A stretch of 64,000 bases of DNA from Blepharisma stoltei (Eukaryota; Ciliophora; Heterotrichea; Heterotrichida; Blepharismidae), in the NCBI GenBank assembly GCA_914767885.1, contig CAJZBQ010000013.1, forward strand, positions 1,054,001-1,118,000, written 5' to 3'. The translations under genes were made by a program, and so were the position numbers. Below are positions 25,859 to 36,316 of the stretch, one piece after another. The notes under the pieces were generated by a model, which did not search any database, was not told the origin of the DNA, and was given only the letters and a program-made list of their open reading frames with translations. Each line of letters opens with the position of its first letter. Position 1 is the stretch's first letter.

Positions 25859-25968
25859 TAGAATCGCCCGGCAAGGGCAGTCATTGGAGAGGGAAACTCT
25901 CTAGCTCAGATTGGCCAAGCCAACTGGAGAGTTTCCCTTTCCAATGACTGCCCTTTCCGGGCAATTCT
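25859..25968. mobile_element. Palindromic hairpin element (family H), 110 bp
   Basis: TAGAATCGCCCGGCAAGGGC... pairs with ...GCCCTTTCCGGGCAATTC|TA: near-perfect ~45-bp arms and a short loop. AATTCCCTA is present on both sides (25852, 25973). Intergenic, 76 bp downstream of the transporter stop. Confidence 0.85.
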
Positions 25969-26044
25969 AATGAATTCCCTATATATACCTGTCTGCATAA
26001 TAGCACAGCATTCTTAATATAACTAATCAATCAATAAATTCATA

Positions 26045-27328
26045 TTATCAAACATATATGGACACTACATTAAATATAGACAAAGGCAATGCTACTATCA
26101 TATACTGGATCAAGTAAATTTTTGATATATTTTCTACTTGATTACCATGATTTGTGCAAATAATCAAAATTTGCTTTGAAGTTGGAGCTGCATAAACGGC
26201 TATCATCATAATAGCTAAAATCCTGTCCTATATATTTTTTACTATAAATCCAATTGTGTAAAATAATGTGAACATTGAAATTCCTATTAATGGCATGATA
26301 ATTAATTTCCCCAAATTTATCATCCAGATATGAATTCTATATAAAAGCCACCATTTTATGTCAGCTGTTGGAGGATATCCTTCACTTAGATTTGAACCTA
26401 AAATAATACAAATTAATGGAGTTGTCATTGCCCCTGTATCTTGAACGGCTGAAAATACATTTTTTTTCAATACTGAGCCTGACCCAGATATCACATATTC
26501 TTTCATATAAGGAATCAGTGCTAAAATTATAGCAATAATAGCTACATATATCGGCGGATTCATAATATTTTTTATTTTATAAATCCAATCTTCTCTTTTT
26601 ACTAAAATTTTTTCATTTTTTTCTGTCATATCTAAAAGCTCTGATTCAATGTTATTATCTTGATCCTCTTTTTTAAGCATCCTATATATATTTTACCCAT
26701 ATGCAATTATTCATTTGTATATTGTTATAAAGACTGTATACACTAATACATCGGTAACCGCACGATTTTTAAAATGACTCTCAGTCACAACGCTGCTTTC
26801 TCCCAGCACATTTGCATAAACTAATGAAAAAGCTAAAGTTTCCTGAACACCTATACAGCACATCATTAATTTTTTAATTTCATTATTTGCGTTTGTTAGG
26901 GTGCCTAAAAGTCACCCGATTCCTGAGCCAGCAAACATATGGACTAAATAAAATTTTACAAGTGGCAAATATGAAAATAATTCCAAAATTTTCCAGTTCA
27001 GAAATGGTTACTGATTTTATCATGTCACAAAATATGATTAATTTTGTTAAATTAATGCTAGGATACTGAGAAGGTAATTATTTTTTGGGAATAAATAATG
27101 ATTTATCTCTCAAAAATAAAATTTTTAAAATTAGATAAAAAGGGCTTAATATAAGCAAGGTAAAATCAAATTTATGACCAGCTTTGAAATTCTATTTGAT
27201 GTTTCTATTGTGAGGATCTATATAAAATGTACTTTTAACCTGGTTAATAACACTCCAAAAAATATCATAACGAACACAATTACTGTAGAGTCAATAGTCA
27301 CAATAATCGAGTCAAGGATGATGGCCAT
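26045..27328 (-). CDS. Auxin-efflux-carrier-family membrane transporter, 378 aa; four introns and one IES
   Basis: Minus strand, ATG 27328 to TAA 26047-26045. Ten or so hydrophobic segments; family-typical PSINLTKLIIFCDMIKS, CIGVQETLAFSLVYANVLGE, MNPPIYVAIIAIILALIP, PLICIILGSNL and the C-terminal AAPTSKQILIICTNHGN. This PIN/PILS-type family (Mem_trans) moves small organic anions; no auxin role is implied in a ciliate. Frame needs introns of 15, 16, 15 and 15 nt and an 86-bp IES, giving exactly 379 codons. TGA is Trp at GIGWLLG and the last residue. The start lies 2 bp from the TTAA beside a piggyBac-like element, which therefore occupies the 5' flank. Confidence 0.9.
26228..26242 (-). other. 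15-nt intron 4 of the transporter gene
   Basis: GTAAAAAATATATAG on the minus strand; splicing gives TIGFIDRILAIM. Confidence 0.85.
26682..26696 (-). other. 15-nt intron 3 of the transporter gene
   Basis: GTAAAATATATATAG; splicing joins IIAYG|MLKKED. Confidence 0.85.
26944..26959 (-). other. 16-nt intron 2 of the transporter gene
   Basis: GTAAAATTTTATTTAG; splicing joins FIFAT|FHMFAGSGIG and changes frame as required. Confidence 0.85.
27064..27149 (-). other. IES in the transporter gene, 86 bp
   Basis: Excision at TA gives NLILPCLYPSINLTKLI; without it TAA stops the frame. Confidence 0.82.
27218..27232 (-). other. 15-nt intron 1 of the transporter gene
   Basis: GTACATTTTATATAG; splicing joins LLTRLK|ILTIETSN. 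Confidence 0.85.
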
Positions 27329-27329
27329 T

Positions 27330-30046
27330 TTAATGGGTGACCCGGAATTTAGTAGGCTGTACTAAATTCCGTACTTTTTTTTACCGTCAAAATGACTGAG
27401 AAAAAAAAATGTACTTTTTTTGTTTACGGAAAAAAATACATCATAAAATTTTTGTACTTTTTCTAGGATGGGATAAAATAGTACATAGTTTTAGAAAACC
27501 ATCAAAACGGGGGTAAAAAAGTACACATGGCAAAAAACTCGTTAATAGAGGCAGGTACAAATAAGCTAAGAAAATAGAATAATTAAATTAAATAAAAGTG
27601 TATAATGTTGTATATTTTCTTAAATATAATAATAAATATGAATAGATTAAAAGAACTGTGCAGTGTCTTAGACAATATATATTTTTTTTTGATTGTATTT
27701 TTTTTTTTAAAAAAATATTAGTAAAAAAGTTCACTATAATTTTTGTATATATTGTATCGATAACGATCTATTATTCAAAATCATTCATAATAAGACTAAA
27801 GTATTATAATCGTGAAGTAATATCTAATAGCATGATTAAATGTTTAAAAGTATGCACGGAATGCATAGCTACAGTTTATTTTAAAAAACTTAAAAACTTA
27901 CGTAAAAAAGTACAAAAATTTTTTTGTACTAAAAATTCCAGTAAAAAAGTACATGTACTTTGTTTTGTACTAAAAATTTCAGTAAAAAGTACATGTATTT
28001 TTTTTTATACGGAAAAAAGTATATGCTTAAAAAAATCAATTAAAAAAAAAGTACTATTAAAAATTAATAAATTATGGAAAAATAATTTAAATAATATTTA
28101 AATAAAACATATGAGAACGCATTTTCTATGTTCTACTGTACATGAGTTCATAAATATTATTTATCTATTACGTTTTATTAGCTTTATTCCAGCTTCATTT
28201 GATTTATTTGGACTACGCTTAAACCCTTGCTTGGTAAAAATTTTTAAACAAGTAATTTTTTATTGATTAAGTGGCTTCTTGCGTTTGCAGCAGCAGTATT
28301 CAGTCTCCTCCTTCGTTTGCTTACAGATTCAGAAGTTTCCCAGTAATAACTGCATGCAAACTTTGACTTCATTCCTCTGGAGATTCTTAAACAAGCCTGC
28401 ATTTTTTATTTTTTGCTAATATGAGCTATAGGAAGGACTTTTCTGCTTTTATTAATTGAGTCAGTTGCAGCAAAACTAAGGCTGAAGATAGAAGTGAGGA
28501 GTTCAATGCTTGAATACCAGCGTCAAAAAATAATAATATCTCTGTGAATTATCTGGGAGATTTTTAATTAGTTTATGCGAAACTCTATTTCCATAATAAT
28601 TGTCAATAGAATAGTTGGCGCTGAATATTTCTAAATTGTAAAATATATTTAGCATACGACTTATGTCTTGGAATCTCCTAGATTTTATGACTCAGATATT
28701 ACCAAATTTTGCAAAGAGGGACTATAGATCAATAATCCTTATGCTTGGGAGCTTTTATTAGATCCATCATAATAACTATATCCCAATCTATTTTTCAAGT
28801 TCTTGAGCAGTTACTGACACCATATACTTTTTTACTTTCTGAAAGAGCTTCTGCATAAACATTCACTTCTTGATTATTTCAATAATAAATTCTTCTTTGA
28901 AAAAATGGCCCTAAATAAATTTAATGGTGTAATTTGATTTGATCAATGAGATTTGGATATTGATCCAATAGGAGGCGTATTATCTTTTCTATTGAATTCG
29001 TATATTTCACTTCAATTCTCAGAAAAAATTTCATCTTCAAAAGCTTCAAATTTATCACGTAAGTAAGCTGCTCCTAATGAACTACTTGATGAATCTTCTG
29101 CTTCAATTTGTTCTAATTTTTCACTCTGCATATATTTATTTTATTATAGATTTAAAAAATTAAGGAAGTGTTTTTATAGTAGTATTCTTCAGTAGTATTT
29201 TTCAGTAGTATTGGCTAATTGTGATGTTAAATCATATACAGTAGAACATAGAAAATGCGTTCTCATATGTTTTATTTAAATATTATTTAAATTATTTTTC
29301 CATAATTTATTAATTTTTAATAGTACTTTTTTTTTAATTGATTTTTTTAAGCATATACTTTTTTCCGTATAAAAAAAAATACATGTACTTTTTACTGAAA
29401 TTTTTAGTACAAAACAAAGTACATGTACTTTTTTACTGGAATTTTTAGTACAAAAAAATTTTTGTACTTTTTTACGTAAGTTTTTTAGTTTTTTAAAATA
29501 AACTGTAGCTATGCATTCCGTGCATACCTTTAAACATTTAATCATGCTATTAGATATTACTTCACGATTATAATACTTTAGTCTTATTATGAATGATTTT
29601 GAATAATAGATCGTTATCGATACAATATATACAAAAATTATAGTGAACTTTTTTACTAATATTTTTTTAAAAAAAAAAATACAATCAAAAAAAATATATA
29701 TTGTCTAAGACACTGCACAGTTCTTTTAATCTATTCATATTTATTATTATATTTAAGAAAATATACAACATTATACACTTTTATTAATTTAATTATTCTA
29801 TTTTCTTAGCTTATTTGTACCTGCCTCTATTAACGAGTTTTTTGCCATGTGTACTTTTTTACCCCCGTTTTGATGGTTTTCTAAAACTATGTACTATTTT
29901 ATCCCATCCTAGAAAAAGTACAAAAATTTTATGATGTATTTTTTTTCCGTAAACAAAAAGTACATTTTTTTTCTCAGTCATTTTGACGGTAAAAAAAAGT
30001 ACGGAATTTAGTACAGCCTACTAAATTCCGGACCACCCCATTTTAA
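27330..30046. mobile_element. PiggyBac-like transposon with ~805-bp terminal inverted repeats, TTAA-flanked
   Basis: TTAA lies at 27330-27333 and 30043-30046. From there the sequence repeats inverted: left TGGGTGACCCGGAATTTAGT, right (inverted) AATGGGGTGGTCCGGAATTT. The repeats run to about 28138 and from about 29238, ~805 bp per arm with few differences. Each arm carries many AAAAGTAC / GTACTTTT units, including palindromic AGTACATGTACT. The 1.1-kb centre holds a broken transposase. TTAA duplication plus the transposase motifs identify piggyBac. The arms start with a smaller perfect hairpin (CGGAATTTAGTA...TACTAAATTCCG). Confidence 0.9.
28140..29135 (-). pseudogene. Broken piggyBac-type transposase fragment
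   Basis: Minus-strand pieces in shifting frames: MQSEKLEQIEAEDSSSSSLG (acidic start), then ITPLNLF / FFQRRIYYWNNQEVNVYA, resembling the piggyBac N-terminal xTPxxLFxxFF...NxYA region, then MMDLIKAPKHKDYWSI, matching the MGxxKxPxxxDYWS motif, then FQDISRMLNIF. Frame breaks and stops separate them, and the DDD catalytic part is not recognisable, so the copy is dead. TGA reads as Trp in it. Confidence 0.75.
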
Positions 30047-30093
30047 TATTATTTCAATTTTAAATTCAGATATATCAATTATTTATTAATTAA

Positions 30094-31357
30094 TTAATTT
30101 TCTTCCTCTAACAAAGAGTCTAAAGGATCTTCTTCATCTGAACCGATTTGCTCTAATGGGTCGTCATTTTGCTTTTTCCCACTAAATTTTCCTTTTAAAA
30201 AAAAATAAATTTTAATAATTTGCTATTTTTTTATTTTATTTTAAAAACAAATCCATTTAAATAGTGTAAGAGGATTTTCGCCTGTCGAAAGACTGAAATC
30301 CCATCCTCCCGAGCCAGAACTCATATTCCCAAGACTTTGGTCTCTATCAACCTTTCTATCTTTCGGCAACTTTACAAGTGTTTCAAGCCTCGGCAGATCA
30401 GCACACATATGCGTCCTTATATATTCCACCCCTTTCGCTTTATTAAAAAACTTTTTTCTTAACAAACTTTCAGCAGTTGGCCTTAATTCTGGCTCTTTCT
30501 GCAGACATAAATTTATCATTTCTTTAAAAGAAGCGTCAAACTCTTCATCTTCATCGAGTGAAGGTGGATCATTGCTAATAATCATAAGCATAACTTTCAT
30601 AGCTGGATGCCCAGCATATGGTGGTCTTCCTTTAGCTAGTTCAATAGCGGTTATTCCGAAGCTTCATATGTCGACTTTATTTGTATATGCCACATTCCCT
30701 CCTGATTCTACCACTTCTGGAGCCATTCAGCATGGGCTGCCTGCAAAAGTCCTTGCACTCATACCCTGTCTAAGTTTGGCAGCGACCCCAAAATCGCCTA
30801 ATAAAATTTGCCCACTTCGACTTACCAGGATGTTCCCAGCTTTGATATCACGGTGAATTTGGTTGTTTTGGTGGAAGTAATAGATGCCTTCAAGGACTTC
30901 TCGGAGAATAGAAGCTAATAAGACTTGATCTTTGATGCCTTCTTGATATCTGTGTTTTAATAGGTTTCCGACACTTCCACCTTCAAGTAGAGGCATTACC
31001 ATCCAAAGCTGCCTGCCAGATAAGAAGCATACATGATAATTTTTTTTTTAAAAAAAAAATTATTTTATTTAATTCTAAAAATTAAATATTTATAATAATC
31101 CCATGATAACTTAAAACATTTTGATGAGATGATAGCCTCATGATTTGTATTTCTTTCCTAATTTCTTCAATATTACTATCAGGATAGTTTTCCAGCTCAA
31201 TTACTTTAATTGCTACTTTTTCTCCAGCGTTTGGACCTTCCAATGCTGCAGCAGCATACACCTACCTAGTAGTTACGGTCCCAAAAGATCCATATCCAAT
31301 AGGAGCTTCTAGTTCATAGCCAGATTCTGACAAAGGCCAAGTATTAGCATACTGCAT
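30094..31357 (-). CDS. OSR1/SPAK-like STE20-family kinase, 370 aa
   Basis: Minus strand, ATG 31357 to TAA 30096-30094. Kinase motifs: GYGSFGTVYAA, VAIKVIEL, IHRDIKAGNIL, LGDFGVAAKL, ARTFAGSPCWMAPEV (Trp as TGA), DIWSFGITAIELAKGRPPY. This activation segment and the PPY/NDPPSL phrases are typical of OSR1/SPAK/Frayed. It ends in an acidic tail (SDEEDPLDSLLEEEN) without the C-terminal RFxV-binding domain of animal SPAK. A 15-nt intron and two IESs (66, 70 bp) are needed; total 371 codons. Lies 23 bp from the next kinase, same strand. Confidence 0.9.
30196..30261 (-). other. IES in the OSR1/SPAK-like gene, 66 bp
   Basis: TA-bounded; excision joins PLTL|KGKFSGKKQ and exposes the acidic tail. Exact border is only frame-supported. 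Confidence 0.65.
31037..31106 (-). other. IES in the OSR1/SPAK-like gene, 70 bp
   Basis: Flanked by TATCATG on both sides (minus strand). Excision gives LSYHVCFLSGRQLWMVMP, as in the family. Confidence 0.88.
31262..31276 (-). other. 15-nt intron in the OSR1/SPAK-like gene
   Basis: GTAACTACTAGGTAG lies within the glycine loop; splicing yields GYGSFGTVYAAAA. Confidence 0.88.
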
Positions 31358-31380
31358 TATTAAATAAGAGTTAAATAAAG

Positions 31381-32495
31381 TTACCAATCTAAAAATGGGT
31401 CATCTGAGGCTCGTATCGGCGGAGACAAAGTAGCGGAGTCTGGGTAATTTCCAAAATTGGTGGTGTCACTAGGGGAGCTGACCCTTGGTTTATATGGCAT
31501 ATCAAGTGATTTCAGAAGAAGTCTTGACCAGTCAAAACCTGAAAACCATCTATGGTTTTTGATATGCCTGATGACTAATCTTTTTTTTTTTTAAAAAGAA
31601 TAATTAGCGGGTTCTTGATTAGTGGGAATAGAGATATCATTTGAGCCGCCTTTAAGATTCCCATAACGCTTGGAGAGGTCGATCACTACTAAATGCTTTA
31701 CAAGGCTTCTAGCATCTGTGTCAAAATTCCTTGGGAATTTTATTTTGCACTTGAGGATTTTTTGATAAATCGCCATAGGATCTTCATCACTAAAAGGGTC
31801 GATTCCTGCAAGCATTTCATAAAGAAAAATCCCAAGTGTCCACCAATCCACTGCTTTCCCATGTCCTTTATTTAGTATTTTTTTCTCAAATTAATATTCC
31901 CCAAATTTTTTTTTCCAATATATTTTTTAACACCTCATGCAAAACACTATAAAATTTCAGGCGCTATATACTCAGGCGTCCCACACAAAGTATAAGTCCT
32001 CCCTTCCACCCTCTTGGCAAACCCAAAATCTGTTAGCTTCAAATACCCATCGGCAGCTATTAATAAATTCTCAGGCTTAAGATCTCTATAAATAATATTC
32101 ATCCGGTGCAAATACTCAAACATTTGGACTATTTGTGCAGCATAAAGTTTCGCATGATTGTTGTCGAGCTTTATGACACTGCGCAAATATGTAAATAGTT
32201 CGCCTCCTTGAATAAACTCTAATGCGAAATATAAGTAGCTCTCATCTTGAGTGTAGCCTATAAGGTTTACTAGAAATGGGTGGTTTATTTGGCGAAGGAT
32301 TGCAAACTCTGAATTTACGTGATCGACTTGTTTTAGTTTTACAATGTCGAATTTCTTGAGGATTTTTAACGCAACGAACCGGTTGGTTGATTTCATTCTT
32401 GCGAGCTTTACCCTGCCAAATGAGCCTGTCTAGGGGATACCTGTTCCTAAGGTTTGGAGAATTTCAAGTTCAGAAAGCTGCATTCTTCTTGCCAT
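31381..32495 (-). CDS. PKA-like AGC protein kinase catalytic subunit, 316 aa
   Basis: Minus strand, ATG 32495 to TAA 31383-31381. Motifs: LGTGSFGRVKLAR, VALKILKK, YRDLKPENLLI, LTDFGFAK, activation loop RTYTLCGTPEYIAPEIL (phospho-Thr equivalent), AVDWWTLGIFLYEML, and DIKNHRWFSGFDW, as in cAMP-dependent kinase. The C-terminal tail is short and ends DDPFLDW. One 15-nt intron sits in the Gly loop (32426-32440); IESs of 72 and 77 bp; total 317 codons. cAMP regulation is family knowledge, not visible here. Confidence 0.93.
31563..31634 (-). other. IES in the PKA-like gene, 72 bp
   Basis: TATC at both borders; excision gives GGSNDIKNHRWFSGFDW. The length is a multiple of three but includes TAA. Confidence 0.9.
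31873..31949 (-). other. IES in the PKA-like gene, 77 bp
   Basis: Excision gives EYIAPEILNKGHGKAVDWW, an invariant AGC-kinase segment. Confidence 0.92.
32426..32440 (-). other. 15-nt intron in the PKA-like gene
   Basis: GTATCCCCTAGACAG; splicing reads QTLGTGSFGRVKL. Confidence 0.9.
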
Positions 32496-32814
32496 TTTGG
32501 AAAATTATTTATAAAAATGGACTCATTTTCAGGTTATGTTTGTTTTTTTATTATTGTAGTGAATAAATTGAAATTAGAATTTTTTAGTTACCTTAGGAAT
32601 TTGGTTAGAAAATTAAAAAAAAGGAAGTTTTGGTATATTATAGATAGAATTTTATAATTAGTTTTCAATATAATAAGAATATACAGAAAAATACATAAAA
32701 TCTGTCTTATTGATGATCAGCAGTTATTTTTAGGTCCTTATTAAATAATTTTAATTGAGGATTTATTGAAAATAAAGATAATTGTTAAAGTTTATCAATA
32801 ATAAAACATTACGT

Positions 32815-33917
32815 TTACTTACTCCCCCTCCTCCGTGAGCGAACAAAAAAACTTGTTCGCTCAGGGTTAATTTTTTTTTCGAAATTTAAAAAAATCCCCA
32901 CTTCGCAAAAATTGGAAAGCAAATATTAATATATAATTTTTAAAATTTATGTTTTAAAACGCAAATTGTTAGATCTCATTATACTAATAATCACTTATAT
33001 ATCAATTTTTTTTTCATTAAATATTTGTATATCTTAAACTTAAACTTAATTATTCGGTATTTAAGGTGTCTAGTGCCGCAGACCCAAAAAATGGACCTTT
33101 TAGCTAAACTGGTGACGTCACGGAGCCATCTTGGAATCGCGGTGGTCAGCCCAACCGGCCAAGCCTTCTATCGACGCTTCGCCTCCAGCCGCCGCACATC
33201 TCACCCGGCGCGTTGCCGTCGCTCTGTCTCGACTCAGCTCCTGTGCGTGTTCCGCCTAAGGATCATCCTCCGTGCGGATGTGATGAGGGGTTAAACTCCG
33301 AAATCTCGAACGCACTGAGGAGCTGCTCCTTTGGTTATCCCCAAAGTTAAACAGCTATTGCTGTGCAGAAGTTCTCGAGAGAAAACCCAACCCCATAAAT
33401 AAAATTCCATGAGGGAGAGAAAATTAGCAGAGCTAATTTCTCTCGAACCGAATGCCATTTTATTTATAAATATTTGTATATCAAAAAAATTTTTGTCTAC
33501 TCATGGGTGGGTTTTTTCGTCAGAAAATAGGGATTTTTATAATGGTTTTGTTCGCTCACAGAGGGGGGAGTTAGGAGCTAGCTTTTCTTCCAACTTTCCT
33601 TTTTTACAAATAGCAATAAAAATAGGCAGCCTCTGCTTTAAAGCAGGCACATGCTTAAATTGGCACCTATCTCCATATACGCAAAAACCTGTCTCTGAAA
33701 AGCTTTTGCATTGCTGAGGCATTTGGATGAATTTCTTTCTCAGCTCTTCTTTTCCATGGGCGAACATGCAATTATCACCGAAATGGCATTGGCTATTAAG
33801 CCAATTTTTGCATATCTCCGTTTTGTATTTGACTCTTAGGTCTTGCTCAATTGGTTTTCTGAACGAAAAAATTGAAAATTCAGGTGCTTGATAGTCTAAA
33901 CGGGTTGAAATCAACAT
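32815..33917 (-). CDS. Tandem CCCH zinc finger protein (TTP/ZFP36-like), 116 aa
   Basis: Minus strand, start 33917. Two C3H1 fingers: YKTEICKNWLNSQCHFGDNCMFAH (C-x8-C-x5-C-x3-H, split in text) and CKSFSETGFCVYGDRCQFKH, with the YKTE lead-in of TTP-type RNA-binding proteins, which bind AU-rich RNA. The last codons are interrupted by an M1 MITE carrying a SINE (32820-33571); removal at TA gives ...KGKLEEKLAPK-stop. A neighbouring TA pairing would instead give a 131-aa product; the MITE's usual ends favour the first. Confidence 0.82.
32820..33571 (-). mobile_element. M1 MITE (reverse) with a nested SINE, acting as a 752-bp IES
   Basis: Plus strand left TACTCCCCCTCCTCCGTGAG, right GTTCGCTCACAGAGGGGGGA then G|TTA. 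The MITE is split by the SINE at 33034-33467. Frame analysis of the CCCH gene supports removal as one unit. Confidence 0.85.
33019..33482 (+). mobile_element. SINE-like retroposon (family 1) inside an M1 MITE, 15-bp target duplication
   Basis: AAATATTTGTATATC at 33019-33033 and 33468-33482. The body is strongly GC-rich (GTGACGTCACGGAGCC; CCGCCTAAGGATCATCC; TCGAGAGAAAACCCAACCCC) and ends ATGCCATTTTATTTATA. Same family as the inverted copy at 36561-36967. Confidence 0.85.
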
Positions 33918-34337
33918 TTATAACCAAACGTCCATATTTAGGCCAAATGTTCTAGAATTCATCACGAAATAATAAAATAAAATTTAAGCTTCTTTTATTG
34001 TTTTTCTATTATATTTCTGCATTGACTTAACCATAAAAGTAATATAAAAAGGTTTAATTGTAAGCATGATGCTTCTCAGTTCATTTATTTTTTCTTGAAT
34101 TTAATAATTATAATGCCAAAATATCTTTTATTTGATTTATCTTTATTTTTATTTTTTGTATTATTTTTAGAATTATTAATTTCCCCTCTTATAGAAGATC
34201 TTGTAAATTTCATAAAGCTATAAATGTATAAAGGTATAGATATATAAAGAGGATCTACTTTAAGTAATAAAAAGTGTGCTTAAATTAAAATTAAAATTTT
34301 AAAAATTATTCAGTCAAAAGCAAAAATAATTAGCCGA
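33918..34337. other. Intergenic, nothing recognised
   Basis: About 420 bp AT-rich separating two minus-strand genes; no supported feature. Confidence 0.5.
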
Positions 34338-34901
34338 TTATCTTTTTAAAATCCTCCACGAATAAGTATGCAGAGACCTCAAATAATTGTCATACCTCCC
34401 TTTAAATCCTGTAATTGCCTTTTTATCCTCAATTAGGCTAACTGTTTTTGTTTCTGGACCTTTTCCTTTGGTTCCTTCAACATAAATTTCTCTTTCTTTT
34501 AACGTCTTCATTTTTACAGAGTAGATAAATCCGTTCCCATATGTAATTTCAATCCAAATTATACTATCAAATCCATTCATAACTGCTTTATGGACAACTT
34601 GTCCAGGATTTTTATTATAATGTTTAAGCAGCTTGCTTGCCCCATCAATATAATACCCAACTTCGAACCCAACGACATATTCTTGGGTAACGAAGTTTAT
34701 TTCTTTCAAATGCATTATTTGGCTTTGCTTGATAAATTCTCTGTCATCAAAATATGTTTCACCTTGAACAGAAATAAATCCGGTGGGAGGGAAATTCTGA
34801 GGCATATTTGGGTCGTTTCCTAAAATTGTAATGCTTTGCGAGCTTATGTCTGCACTATATATAGGTTTTTGAGGTCCACGGTATGTTGCACCACAACCCA
34901 T
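34338..34901 (-). CDS. Acylated jacalin-like protein, 187 aa
   Basis: Minus strand, ATG 34901, TAA 34338. The N terminus MGCGATY fits dual lipidation (Gly2 myristoyl, Cys3 palmitoyl), implying membrane attachment. The body alternates beta-like segments: YVVGFEVGYYIDGASKLL, FDSIIWIEITYGNGFIYSV, then KKAITGFKGRYDNYLRSLHTYSW. The last resembles the GKIVGFHGRSG...LD.IG.Y repeat of jacalin-related lectins. Fold assignment is from motif rhythm only. A (CCCCCA)n tract begins about 20 bp upstream of the start. Confidence 0.5.
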   Translation of the reverse strand: MGCGATYRGPQKPIYSADISSQSITILGNDPNMPQNFPPTGFISVQGETYFDDREFIKQSQIMHLKEINFVTQEYVVGFEVGYYIDGASKLLKHYNKNPGQVVHKAVMNGFDSIIWIEITYGNGFIYSVKMKTLKEREIYVEGTKGKGPETKTVSLIEDKKAITGFKGRYDNYLRSLHTYSWRILKR

Positions 34902-34921
34902 TTGGTCAAGCACAGATGCCA

Positions 34922-35088
34922 ACCCCCCCCACCCCCCCACCCCCCTACCCCTACCCCTATCCCCCCCATGCATGGATCCCACCCCCACCCCCACCCCCAC
35001 CCCCACCCCCACCCCCACCCCCACCCCCACCCCCACCCCCACCCCACCCCCACCCCCACCCCCACCCCCACCCCCACCCCCACCCCCT
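34922..35088. repeat. C-rich microsatellite (CCCCCA)n, about 170 bp
   Basis: Near-perfect CCCCCA units with a short irregular part (CCCCTACCCCTATCCCCCCC, ATGCATGGATCC). On the minus strand it is (TGGGGG)n, able to form G-quadruplexes. Open reading frames through it are artefacts. It differs from the published Blepharisma-type telomeric repeat and has no chromosome end next to it. Confidence 0.9.
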
Positions 35089-35339
35089 CTATCATAAAGG
35101 TAAACATATAAGTATAAAATCTTACAAATAAGACATACAATAAAATTTTAGTAATTCATAAATGGATTCATAAATAGATTCATAAATAAATATTAATGAT
35201 CATAAGTATATTTAGCATAGACTGATATAGCCAATATATTAGTAATACATTTAAAATAAAATACTTGCAAAAAACTTGTTACATAGAAAGGAATCAATAA
35301 ATGACTCAAAAAATATTTTGATATCTCTATAAAGTCTTT

Positions 35340-36126
35340 TACTCCCCCCATTTAATAGCGAACACTTTTTAGTTCGTTATTAAATGGGTCTAATTATAAA
35401 ATTCTTGGGAAAAAAAATATATAAAATTTATATTAAATATCTATGATTTTTTTATATAAAAATTTCAAAAAAGGGTTAATAATAAAAAAGTCAAATGATG
35501 GCAACATAAAGAGAAAGCGCCTAAATATGCGAAAAAATAACTATTGCTAACTCCTCCCCTCCGTGAGCGAACAAAACCATTAGAAAAGTCCCTCACTCTT
35601 CGTGGGCAAACAAAAATTTTTTTAATAGAAAAATTTTTTATGGAAAAAAAAGTTTGATATATAAGCGATAATTATTATAATGAAATCTCTGCCTAATTCT
35701 TTTTAATTTTAAACAAATTGCGTTTTAAAACATAAATTTTACAAATTCAATTAATATTTGCTTTCCAATTTTTGCGAATTAGGATTTTTTTAAATTTCGT
35801 AAAAATAATATTTCTATAAATTTATATATAAATTTAAAAATAAAAAAATCTCCTTCGTGAGCAAACGATATTTTTTTGTTCTCTTACGGAGGGGGGAGTA
35901 AAGCACCATCTTAAGATTAAGCCACTATTAGCTCTTATTTATTACTCTTTGCTTGATTATGCTTGTCTTTATCTTACTCTAACTACTTAAAATTAGTAAA
36001 CTGTAAAGACTAAATTAGCTTATATAAATTTTATAGTAAATTTTGTTTCGGTATTAAATGGGCCTAAGGAAAAAGTTTTAGGGAAAAAAATGACTGTTTT
36101 GTTCGTTATTAAATGGTGGGGGGAGC
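35340..36126 (+). mobile_element. TIR element M2 (MITE variant with an ATTTAATA core), 787 bp
   Basis: Left TACTCCCCCCATTTAATAGC with an adjacent foldback GTTCGTTATTAAATGGG; right GTTCGTTATTAAATGGTGGGGGGAG. Keeps the M1 plan (ACTCCCCC + core + GAAC, hairpin at one end) with a different core. Contains a nested M1. Confidence 0.85.
35548..35898 (+). mobile_element. M1 MITE nested in M2
   Basis: TAACTCCTCCCCTCCGTGAG...centre ATAATGAAATCTCTGCCTAA...TCTTACGGAGGGGGGAG|TA. 351 bp. Confidence 0.88.
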
Positions 36127-36316
36127 TAGCCTGCATTCTTTGGAAATTTTTGACCTTTATATGATTTAAAACACGAGGTATGTGCTTGAAGGTTCATTGA
36201 AAATATGCTTCCTCGTTAGCAAACTGTATCCGATTTTTTTTTATCATCCATATGACTTTGAATTTTTTATGCTGTGAGCAATTAATACGTTTTATTTGCC
36301 TTTAATACAGTTTACA

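Noticed and set aside
27658-28101. 147-aa Lys/Cys-rich ORF and its inverted twin at 29276-29545
   Set aside because: Both lie in the inverted repeats of the piggyBac-like element and are made of GTACTTTT repeats; coding use is not supported.
28141-29255. Functional domesticated PiggyMac-type excisase
   Set aside because: Frames are broken and the catalytic aspartates are not found; it lies between transposon arms.
34922-35088. Telomere or chromosome-end sequence
   Set aside because: Unit is CCCCCA with irregular interruptions, embedded between genes on both sides; no end structure.
34844-35140. Long Gly/Val or Pro/His-repeat ORFs on both strands
   Set aside because: They translate the (CCCCCA)n microsatellite in several frames; no start context or conserved part. 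The real gene begins at MGCGATY, 34901.
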